A stretch of 6,952 bases of DNA, from contig JBOFCS010000141.1 in NCBI GenBank assembly GCA_051646185.1, forward strand, positions 1 through 6,952, written 5' to 3'. The translations under genes were made by a program, and so were the position numbers. Under the pieces are notes generated by a model. It was not told where the DNA came from, did no database searches, and saw nothing but the letters and a program-made list of their open reading frames with translations. The stretch comes from JBOFCS01 sp051646185. GTDB taxonomy: Bacteria > Actinomycetota > Actinomycetes > Mycobacteriales > Mycobacteriaceae. Positions 1-5,717 of the stretch are shown here, in pieces (within the stretch, counting starts at the first letter, position 1; every line of letters begins with the position of its first letter).

Positions 1-1060
1 AAGTACCGGCGCCGGTTTGCGAGCGATCAGTTAATCCATTGAGAAGCTCACGCGATTCAATCGCTGAGATCGGAAGCGCCTCGGTAGAACCATATCCCGC
101 ATATACTTTTGCATCTTTACCTAAGATCTCACGTAAACCGATAACTACATGTTCGGGTACTGGAGCGCCACCAGAAAAGATTGCTCGTATCGAAGGAAGT
201 GAAATAGTGTGTTCACGTGCATAAGATAGGAGCGGCACAAGTACGGCAGGAGAAGCGAACATGGTTTGCACAGAAAAGCGATTAATTGCATCAACAACAT
301 GCTCTGGGTCTGTTGCTCCTACCGCACTAGGAGTAAGCGGTGGCAAGACGATACTTGACCCTAATATGAGATCAAGAACCCCAAACATAGGTAAAGTCAC
401 CAGTGAAGTTTCAATTTCTTTGCGTTGTGCAAGGAGCTGAGTCTGCTTGACCATTGCAGAAAGATTTCCGTGAGTCATTTCGACTGCTTTTGCTGGTCCA
501 GTAGAACCCGTGGTAAAAGCGATCATCAGCAGTTCATCATCGGTGCCGCAGTATTCGCTGATAAAGGGTGGGGCAGAGCTTTTTTCTAAAGGTTGCAGTT
601 TCTGTCCTCCCCAAAACCACCTTCTGCCCACTGTTACTTTTGTCTGAATTCCCAGAAAAGTTCGTTTGAAAAGTACCCGAACGGCATGTGCTTGGGGGAT
701 ACCAATAAATGCTTGTGGATCTACTGCAGATAGGCATCGAAGCATTCGACGTAAACCCATACCAGGGTCAATAATTACTGGTACAGCACCAATTTTGAAA
801 AGAGCTAATAAGATCGCATATAGTTCAGGTCCTGGTGTAACCAGGACAATAGTGCGAGTTCCCTTAGTTATTTTTTTTTGAAAAAAATTATGGGCCAAAG
901 AGTCTGACCAGGTTTCAAGATCTTGGTAAGAAATATTTTTATATACAAGAATTTTCGAAGCCTGGTTTTTAGGTGCAAAGGATACTGCTACTCGATGTGG
1001 ATCTGACTGTGCATATTCTCGAAAAAGGCTCAGCGAGTGACAGTAGCTTGTGGTGCTCAT
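1..1060 (-). CDS. OleC/NltC-like AMP-forming beta-lactone synthetase (3' part outside the window)
   Basis: The frame is open without a stop from the ATG at 1060 to the window edge: 353 residues, against about 550 for the family, so the C-terminal third is missing. It belongs to the ANL (acyl-CoA synthetase/AMP ligase) superfamily. The phosphate-binding loop AFTTGSTGPAKAV is at residues 181-193 and the adenine/ATP motif GYGSTEALPIS at 322-332. The string STEALP, and a middle segment about 226-285 reading like PLF..D..LG..IVLP..TP....VDAI..F.VQTMFASPAVL, resemble OleC proteins more than ordinary acyl-CoA ligases. OleC enzymes use ATP to turn a 2-alkyl-3-hydroxy acid into a beta-lactone. The start overlaps the stop of the preceding gene (ATGA) and has no clear ribosome site, so translation is probably coupled. 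An A9 run lies in codons about 61-64. A plain acyl-CoA or acyl-AMP ligase is the main alternative. Confidence 0.82.
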   Translation of the reverse strand, partial: MSTTSYCHSLSLFREYAQSDPHRVAVSFAPKNQASKILVYKNISYQDLETWSDSLAHNFFQKKITKGTRTIVLVTPGPELYAILLALFKIGAVPVIIDPGMGLRRMLRCLSAVDPQAFIGIPQAHAVRVLFKRTFLGIQTKVTVGRRWFWGGQKLQPLEKSSAPPFISEYCGTDDELLMIAFTTGSTGPAKAVEMTHGNLSAMVKQTQLLAQRKEIETSLVTLPMFGVLDLILGSSIVLPPLTPSAVGATDPEHVVDAINRFSVQTMFASPAVLVPLLSYAREHTISLPSIRAIFSGGAPVPEHVVIGLREILGKDAKVYAGYGSTEALPISAIESRELLNGLTDRSQTGAGT

Positions 1061-1965
1061 CGGGAACCGGTGGCTGTGGGTACCCGGTAGAGTGTGGCTG
1101 CGGCGCTGGGCCCAGCACCTGCTGCTACAAATAAAATACTTGAGTACTCCTTGAACAGATTGTCTGCTTCCGCATGGAAGTAGCCAAGAGGTAACGCGGC
1201 AGTGTGAAAAATTTCTTCTGTGCCATTGAGGTTTAGATTTTTGGTGGACTGTATTCCAAGCTTTTTCCCTAGTTCACTAGGAAAGGTTGCCGTAGGTGTT
1301 GATGCGATGAGCAGCACTGAGGAAAGATCGTCTTCGATCTCGGATAGAGCGGCATTGGCAACAGTGGTTGCTGTATCCAAGAGGACTGCTTCGTAGTTAT
1401 TTTTGCATTTAATGGTGATCAGGTTCCGCCCGTTTGCTCCCATCGAGGACATATCTAGAAAACCTTCGACTGCCGAAGGGCCGTCGGCTAAGGTGCTATG
1501 AATCGGTCCAAAACCACTTGCAGTGCTGTCGAGCGCGAGCACTAGCGCGGCGCTTGTTGATGAATAAGGGAAGCCCTCGGTAGCCCCAGATATTGAGGAA
1601 CTGGGGTGAGTGTCTCCGGCAACAATGACAACATGTTCTGTGCTTGCCGTTTGTAGTAATGACGTGGCAACTTGCACAGCATTTAGTACTCCGCATGCTC
1701 CGTTCATGAGATCAAATGAAATGGTAGTTTTATCTTGTTCTTCGTATTCAAGCCCAATGCCAGCATCTTTTTGAATGAGTGCCGCGATAGCGGGTTCAAT
1801 CATATTTGAATCACGGTAAACACAAGTATTGATGAGCACGCCTACCTCTTCAGGTTGGATAGTTGCCGAGCTTAACGCCGAGCGGATGGCTTTACCGGCA
1901 TGCACAATTACACTGGAGCTGCTTTCGTTGTAGCTGGTTCCAACGGCTTTGATAATGACACCCAT
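1057..1965 (-). CDS. KAS III/OleA-like protein without the catalytic triad (LstB/NltB-like partner subunit)
   Basis: A 302-residue thiolase-fold protein, shorter than the usual 320-350. In the block around the nucleophile it reads FDLMNGACG (84-92), against FDLSNACAG in the neighbouring ketosynthase. Aligned without a gap, the nucleophile position is Ala90 and the only Cys is one residue late (Cys91). The usual HQ histidine motif is replaced by a segment around 217-224 (VLLIASTP) and the GNTS asparagine motif by one around 254-260 (HTAALPL). Glu57, in a MIEPAIA segment, lines up with Glu99 of the neighbour and with the OleA glutamate that reaches into the partner's active site. I infer the non-condensing half of a heterodimer, as described for LstB/NltB. 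A good ribosome site (GGAGG at 1972-1976, 6 nt spacing) lies inside the end of the upstream gene, whose stop is 1 nt away. An independent enzyme seems unlikely but cannot be excluded. Confidence 0.85.
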   Translation of the reverse strand: MGVIIKAVGTSYNESSSSVIVHAGKAIRSALSSATIQPEEVGVLINTCVYRDSNMIEPAIAALIQKDAGIGLEYEEQDKTTISFDLMNGACGVLNAVQVATSLLQTASTEHVVIVAGDTHPSSSISGATEGFPYSSTSAALVLALDSTASGFGPIHSTLADGPSAVEGFLDMSSMGANGRNLITIKCKNNYEAVLLDTATTVANAALSEIEDDLSSVLLIASTPTATFPSELGKKLGIQSTKNLNLNGTEEIFHTAALPLGYFHAEADNLFKEYSSILFVAAGAGPSAAATLYRVPTATGSR

Positions 1966-1966
1966 C

Positions 1967-3016
1967 TTAAACCTCCAGGGACGAAATAGTTGCGGATAAA
2001 AAGCCGGTCACCACGCCAGAGGCAGCGGGTACCATAAGAATTTTTGATCCCGAAGCGATAGATTTCTGCTGTAGTTTGTCATGTAAAACAATGAAGTGTG
2101 AAGTGGTTGAAGTGTTTCCATATTTCTCAATTACATTAAGAGCTGGTGGCATCGGTGATGTAAACTCGCGCTCTCCCAGAATATTTAGCGCAGCTATTGC
2201 TGAAGCCCCAAACTGATGGTGTATTACATAATCAAATTTTTCGTCAGCAAATGTTCTGCCGTTAGTGGCCAGATGTTTTCTTTGATTATTTGTCCATAGC
2301 TTAAAGCGGTCTTCGTTATGCATTCGCCGATTATCGGTATAAAGGGCTATGCCTTCAGTTTTGTTACTGGGCATACCAAGACAGGCATCTGAATAGTCAG
2401 ATGCGGTCATTAGCTCAATGTAGTTAATTCGATCTTTTTCATCAGTGGATTCATCAATAATGATTGCACACCCTGAGTCGCCAACAGACAGAGATGCAAA
2501 TTGTAGATCGTATCCTCCGGTTATTTCTTTTACGGCGGTGTCGCTGATCTCAGTGATGGACTCACCACTTACTACCAGGCCATTGCGGACTGTGCCTGAT
2601 CGAATCATTCGATCGAGAACATATGTACCAGTGAGCATTCCAGCGCAAGCATTGGATAGATCAAAGTGAATTGCTTTTTTTGCTCCAATTTTCTTAGCGA
2701 TCATTGCGGCAAATGATGGCTCAAAATAGCCCTTTGATGTGTCCTTGCTGCGTGCAATGGAGGTGGAGATAATAACATCAAGATCCGTTGCCTCGTAGCG
2801 TGACCGATAAAGGCAGTCATTAATTGCCTTTATAGCTAATGTGAATGAATCCTCATAATTTTCTGGTGATTTATCGCGGACTCTGCGTTCATTAACGCCA
2901 GTAATTGCGGCAAAATTAAAGCTAGGTTCGTTACTGAGGCGCCCAATAAGTTCTTCTGTACTGACAATATTTGCTGGTAAATAGGCCCCGATGGATTCGA
3001 ATCTTGAATACGGCAA
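1967..3016 (-). CDS. OleA/LstA/NltA-like KAS III acyl-CoA condensing enzyme
   Basis: A 349-residue thiolase-superfamily KAS III. Catalytic residues are visible: Cys124 in SNACAG, His267 in VIHHQFG and Asn301 in YGNTST. A FEPSFAA segment carries Glu99, matching the OleA-type glutamate seen in enzymes that join two fatty acyl chains without decarboxylation. A FabH that starts fatty-acid synthesis would not need this residue, and fab or acyl carrier genes are absent nearby. The expected reaction is condensation of two acyl-CoAs to a 2-alkyl-3-oxo acid. The start is a TTG. An AGGAG site at 3022-3026 lies 5 nt before it, no upstream in-frame ATG or GTG exists before a stop at 3062-3064, and the homology-like region begins at once (RFESIGAYLP). 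It is the first gene of the operon, so the following two genes probably depend on its transcript. A FabH-like role in other lipid or polyketide synthesis is the alternative. Confidence 0.87.
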   Translation of the reverse strand: MPYSRFESIGAYLPANIVSTEELIGRLSNEPSFNFAAITGVNERRVRDKSPENYEDSFTLAIKAINDCLYRSRYEATDLDVIISTSIARSKDTSKGYFEPSFAAMIAKKIGAKKAIHFDLSNACAGMLTGTYVLDRMIRSGTVRNGLVVSGESITEISDTAVKEITGGYDLQFASLSVGDSGCAIIIDESTDEKDRINYIELMTASDYSDACLGMPSNKTEGIALYTDNRRMHNEDRFKLWTNNQRKHLATNGRTFADEKFDYVIHHQFGASAIAALNILGEREFTSPMPPALNVIEKYGNTSTTSHFIVLHDKLQQKSIASGSKILMVPAASGVVTGFLSATISSLEV

Positions 3017-3021
3017 TTCAT

Positions 3022-3026
3022 CTCCT
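3022..3026 (-). promoter_or_regulatory. Ribosome binding site fixing the TTG start of the first ketosynthase
   Basis: On the minus strand AGGAG is followed by ATGAA and then the TTG codon at 3016-3014. An ATG at 3021-3019 overlaps the spacer but is in another frame that stops after 61 codons, so the TTG is the supported start. Confidence 0.65.
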
Positions 3027-3104
3027 AGGTGAAGTGGAAAATCGGCTTCGAATAACTCATTTCAAAGGCGAGTGCATGGATTAGAGTATGCGGTGCTTAA
3101 ACAT

Positions 3105-3118
3105 TTGTTGTACAGCAA
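3105..3118. repeat. Near-perfect palindrome, candidate operator
   Basis: TTGTTGTACAGCAA is an inverted repeat with one mismatched pair (the fourth base from each end). It lies a few bases downstream of the predicted minus-strand -10 box, which is a usual position for a repressor site. No regulator gene is visible in the window and I do not recognise the motif. Confidence 0.35.
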
Positions 3119-3128
3119 TTCAGTTAGT

Positions 3129-3157
3129 ACCTTATGTAAATGCAAGTGGTACTTCAA
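3129..3157 (-). promoter_or_regulatory. Candidate promoter of the KAS III-KAS III-OleC operon
   Basis: Read on the minus strand, TTGAAG (3157-3152) is followed after 17 nt by TAAGGT (3134-3129). This is a fair match to a housekeeping promoter. The start would fall near 3122, giving a leader of about 105 nt before the TTG codon. Found by eye only. Confidence 0.45.
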
Positions 3158-3560
3158 GTCTCGTTAATTTTGCTGAAAGGGAGATTGGGTTGAACCATCA
3201 AGTTGTAATTCAGCTTGAAATTCAATATAACTAGGGGTCGTTGGGCTTTTATTCATAGATCTACGGTGTACGGTATTGCTTATGCACTGTCTGTCTTTTC
3301 GTGCAATTGTTACCATTGTCACGTGATATTTGGTTTGTAAACTCTGCAATCATAAATTCCGCAGAAGGTCTGTATGAACAATTACCAAAATACACGTGAG
3401 GGTTAAGTGATCTTATAAAGTATTTTGTATCGATTGCTATTCTCTACCGTTTAATCGGCTTTATGTCACTGCTTACTCTAGTGCATAGCAACGGCTAACT
3501 ATTGATGGGATTTTTAGGGGTGGAAGTCTGCTGTATGTGGTTGGTATATATTCAGTGATA

Positions 3561-3589
3561 TTTACAAAAAGAATTTTTCATGGCATTAT
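3561..3589 (+). promoter_or_regulatory. Promoter for the terC riboswitch transcript
   Basis: TTTACA (3561-3566) and CATTAT (3584-3589) are separated by exactly 17 nt. The expected start (about 3596-3597) falls at the 5' edge of the riboswitch, which supports both calls. Confidence 0.6.
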
Positions 3590-3596
3590 GGGTCTC

Positions 3597-3726
3597 AGCG
3601 AAGGGGAGTATCCCCATGTGATGGCGTCGTCAACACGAGTAAACCCGGTTTGCTCCGGTGCTGTCAGTCAGGTTCGGTGAACTTACCTGACGGGAGAGAC
3701 CTTCGGTACCCTTACGGTCCCGGAGG
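3597..3726 (+). ncRNA. yybP-ykoY (Mn2+) riboswitch controlling terC
   Basis: The family hallmarks are present in order. AAGGGGAGTA (3601-3610) starts the aptamer. GAGACCTTCG (3696-3705) closes it, with cgaagg (3599-3604) pairing ccttcg (3700-3705) as P1. Inside are a CCGG/CCGG stem (3645-3648 with 3655-3658) and a perfect 7-bp stem GTCAGGT/ACCTGAC (3667-3673 with 3685-3691). This family binds Mn2+ and commonly lies upstream of TerC/MntP-type exporters, which is the gene that follows. The switch probably acts on translation: CTCCGG (3653-3658) in the aptamer is complementary to CCGGAG (3720-3725), which covers the Shine-Dalgarno sequence, and I see no hairpin followed by a T-run. The motif identification is by eye. 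Confidence 0.85.
3722..3726 (+). promoter_or_regulatory. Ribosome binding site of terC, likely the riboswitch target
   Basis: A perfect GGAGG lies 8 nt before the ATG at 3735. It overlaps a hexamer able to pair with the aptamer arm at 3653-3658, so it could be masked when manganese is low. Confidence 0.7.
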
Positions 3727-3734
3727 TTTGAGCT

Positions 3735-4739
3735 ATGGATGTTTCGCCGTTTATCTGGTCCACAACAATTATCGTAATTTTTGGACTTTTTATCTTTGAC
3801 TTTTTTGCGCATGTTCGCACTCCGCATGAACCAACTTTTCGTGAATCTGCAATCTGGTCGACAGTGTATATAAGTTTAGCTCTAGCCTTCGGAGTGTTTA
3901 TCTGGTTGTTCTGGGAACCAACCTATGGGGGAGAATATTTTGCAGGTTTCATTACTGAAAAGGCACTTTCGGTAGATAATCTTTTTGTCTTTGTCATTAT
4001 TATGGCTAAATTTGCAGTGCCACGGCAGTATCAACAAAAAGTTCTGCTTATTGGTATTGTAATGGCTTTGGTAATGAGGGGAGGCTTTATTGCTATTGGC
4101 GCAGCGGCAATAAGTGCTTATTCGTGGGTATTTTATCTTTTTGGCGCTTTTCTGGTCTATACAGCTGTTGCCTTGGTGCGAGAGGCTGGGCATGAAAAAG
4201 AGGTTGAGGAAAAACGTGATAGTCGAATTTTGCTGTTAGCAAAGAAATATCTGCCCACTACTGATACCTACAATGGGGATAAACTTACCCAAAAAATTGA
4301 AGGTCGATATCTGTTGACCCCGATGTTTATCACTTTGATCGCAATCGGGTTTACAGATATTTTGTTTGCACTCGATTCGATTCCTGCTATTTATGGTTTA
4401 ACGGAAGAAGCTTATATTGTTTTTACCGCCAATGCTTTTGCGCTTATGGGGCTTAGGCAGTTGTACTTCCTACTAGATGGATTGTTAGATCGTTTGGTGT
4501 ATTTATCCTACGGCTTGTCCTTGATCCTTGCTTTTATTGGCGCAAAGCTGCTTCTGCATGCCTTACATGAAAACTCTTTAGGATTCATTAATTCGGGTCG
4601 AAGCGTTAGCGTTCCCGAAATAAGCACGCCGGTGTCCTTGGGGGTAATTATTAGCGTTCTCATGGTAACCACGATTGCGAGCCTGATGAAAACTGGAAAG
4701 CGAAATTCTTCGACGACTGGTTCAGACGTGGTTAGCTGA
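3735..4739 (+). CDS. terC: TerC-family integral membrane metal-ion exporter
   Basis: A 334-residue membrane protein with roughly seven to nine hydrophobic segments (about 8-25, 41-62, 81-96, 103-125, 129-148, 194-217, 224-245, 255-275 and 299-318). The family's two acidic intramembrane motifs are present: ITEKALSVDNLFVFV (73-87) and GFTDILFALDSIPAI (205-219). Their Asp and Glu residues are thought to bind metal. The charged loop between about 150 and 190 is cytoplasmic by usual topology. The short polar tail (319-334) carries no motif. TerC proteins were named for tellurite resistance, but many export Mn2+ or supply it to exported enzymes. The Mn2+ riboswitch upstream strongly favours manganese here, with expression rising when manganese is high. 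The gene is not next to other ter genes, so a tellurite-resistance cluster is unlikely. Its end overlaps the converging yciI-like gene by 8 nt. Confidence 0.92.
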   Translation: MDVSPFIWSTTIIVIFGLFIFDFFAHVRTPHEPTFRESAIWSTVYISLALAFGVFIWLFWEPTYGGEYFAGFITEKALSVDNLFVFVIIMAKFAVPRQYQQKVLLIGIVMALVMRGGFIAIGAAAISAYSWVFYLFGAFLVYTAVALVREAGHEKEVEEKRDSRILLLAKKYLPTTDTYNGDKLTQKIEGRYLLTPMFITLIAIGFTDILFALDSIPAIYGLTEEAYIVFTANAFALMGLRQLYFLLDGLLDRLVYLSYGLSLILAFIGAKLLLHALHENSLGFINSGRSVSVPEISTPVSLGVIISVLMVTTIASLMKTGKRNSSTTGSDVVS

Positions 4740-5013
4740 GTAGTCCGAGGACAGGATCCCATTCAACGATATGACGGCTACTGATGAGTTCTTTGATGGC
4801 GAAGGGATCGTTGTTGAAGGTGGTGGTAACGGTGCTGAGATCCTTGCCGCTTGCAATGATTAAGGCACCGCTGCCATCTACATAGGGGCCAGAAGAAATA
4901 ATATCGCCGGAATCGATAAGCGCAGAAAGCCATTCACGGTGTTCAGGACGGTGCTTGTTTCGTTCGTTCGTGGTGGTGTAGGTGTAGGTGTAGTGAACAG
5001 CAAATAGTGGCAT
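4732..5013 (-). CDS. YciI-family small protein
   Basis: A 93-residue protein with the compact ferredoxin-like YciI pattern: an N-terminal strand MPLFAVHYTYTY, a helix with His21 and His25 (HRPEHREWL), the turn SGPYVDGSGALII (41-53) and a NDPFAIKEL helix (68-76) before a final strand. Members of this family are dimeric. The conserved His and Asp suggest catalysis, but most have no known substrate, so no function is assigned. A ribosome site AAAGG (5021-5025) lies 8 nt before the ATG. The gene is 38 bp after the argA-like gene on the same strand and probably shares its transcript. It converges with terC and the two stop regions overlap. Confidence 0.82.
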   Translation of the reverse strand: MPLFAVHYTYTYTTTNERNKHRPEHREWLSALIDSGDIISSGPYVDGSGALIIASGKDLSTVTTTFNNDPFAIKELISSRHIVEWDPVLGLLS

Positions 5014-5051
5014 AGGAGTTGCCTTTCCCTCGATGTTTGTGGATGGATTGA

Positions 5052-5603
5052 TTAAAGGTTAAGTAACATCCGGGTGTTGCCGAGAGTGTTGGGTTTGACG
5101 TAGCTCAGGTCGAGGAATTCAGCGACACCCGTATCATAGGAACGGCACATCTCTTCGTAGACTTCGGCGGTAACCGGGGTACCTTCGATTTCAACAAAAC
5201 CATGCTTGCTAAAAAAGTCGACTTCAAAAGTAAGGACAAAGACTCGGGAAAGTTGCAGTTCTCGGGCAACGCTAAGGAGCTGGGATACCACAGCGTGCCC
5301 AACTCCACGACCTTTGGTATGGGGAAGGACTGCGATGGTACGTACCTCGCCGAGGTCAGCCCACAGTACGTGTAATGCTCCACAGCCAACGATCTCATGG
5401 TTAAGTTCAGCCACCCAAAATTCTTGAACGGCCTCGTAGAGCGTCACTAGATTTTTTTCCAGCAAAATATGGCCAGCATAAACATCGATAAGAGTTTTAA
5501 TATCAGGGACATCAGAGGTGCGCGCACGTCTTACCTGCAGAGTCGAGATATCTGTCTGAGTTTCCGTTTGCTTGTGGTCACCGCCGTTGTCTTCAATCAT
5601 CAT
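5052..5603 (-). CDS. argA: Short-form N-acetylglutamate synthase (GNAT amino-acid N-acetyltransferase)
   Basis: A 183-residue single GNAT domain. From residue 24 it reads very like the M. tuberculosis short ArgA (Rv2747) as I remember it, including VRRARTSDVP, LLEKNLVTLYEAVQEFWVAE (partly 47-66), GCGALHVLW (73-81), EIEGTPVTAEV (138-148) and AEFLDLSYVKPN (161-172). The acetyl-CoA loop is KGRGVGHAV (97-105). These enzymes make N-acetylglutamate from glutamate (some also use glutamine) and acetyl-CoA, the first step of arginine synthesis. They lack the kinase-like domain of E. coli ArgA. The first 23 residues are polar and probably disordered. Either of two consecutive ATG codons (5603 or 5600) could start translation; neither has a clear ribosome site. 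The gene diverges from pgsA, an arrangement also found in mycobacteria. The true in vivo substrate is inferred. Confidence 0.88.
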   Translation of the reverse strand: MMIEDNGGDHKQTETQTDISTLQVRRARTSDVPDIKTLIDVYAGHILLEKNLVTLYEAVQEFWVAELNHEIVGCGALHVLWADLGEVRTIAVLPHTKGRGVGHAVVSQLLSVARELQLSRVFVLTFEVDFFSKHGFVEIEGTPVTAEVYEEMCRSYDTGVAEFLDLSYVKPNTLGNTRMLLNL

Positions 5604-5717
5604 AGGGTGAACAGTACCTACTAGTGAAGGCTATATCCTGTGCAACGTGCCAATTGTTGTTCGTGTTGCCCCAGTGCTCCAGGTCTGTTTTCCTCCGTTG
5701 AATACGGTGCGTGTCGT
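5604..5717. promoter_or_regulatory. Divergent argA/pgsA intergenic region
   Basis: The short space must hold both promoters. For argA, TACTGT (5616-5611, minus strand) lies 7 nt before the ATG, a position that would give a leaderless message, but no good -35 box is visible. For pgsA no promoter is clear. TATCCT at 5635-5640 is a weak -10 candidate. Confidence 0.3.

Larger units (their letters stand above)
3027..3596. other. Long divergent intergenic region between the beta-lactone-type operon and terC
   Basis: About 570 bp between two divergent transcription units. The left part holds a candidate minus-strand promoter (3129-3157) and a palindrome (3105-3118). The right end holds a plus-strand promoter (3561-3589) that leads into the riboswitch. 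Between about 3158 and 3560 I see no convincing gene: the open frames are short, lack ribosome sites and resemble nothing I know. Two CACGTG hexamers occur (3320-3325 and 3393-3398), the first inside the 8-nt palindrome TCACGTGA. No insertion-sequence ends, tRNA or array repeats were recognised. Confidence 0.6.

Noticed and set aside
2445..2669. 74-codon plus-strand frame opposite the first ketosynthase
   Set aside because: Antisense shadow of a gene with a complete set of catalytic motifs; the translation has no domain-like features.
1967..3016. Annotation as housekeeping FabH
   Set aside because: The FEPS glutamate, the adjacent degenerate partner and the OleC-like gene, and the absence of fab or acyl carrier genes, fit OleA/LstA/NltA better.
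3088..3234. 48-codon plus-strand frame beginning MRCLNICC
   Set aside because: No proper ribosome site, runs across the predicted minus-strand promoter and palindrome, and resembles no known family.
3164..3349. 61-codon minus-strand open frame in the intergenic region
   Set aside because: TTG start, no clear ribosome site, no recognisable motif, and it overlaps the candidate operon promoter region only by its position. Most likely chance.
3158..3560. CRISPR array, tRNA or insertion sequence in the long intergenic region
   Set aside because: No regularly spaced direct repeats, no cloverleaf-like segment and no terminal inverted repeats were seen.
3882..4193. 103-codon minus-strand frame opposite terC
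   Set aside because: Opposite conserved TerC transmembrane motifs; no family resemblance.
3735..4739. Tellurite-resistance role for TerC
   Set aside because: No other ter genes are present, and a manganese riboswitch controls the gene, so metal export or homeostasis is the better reading.
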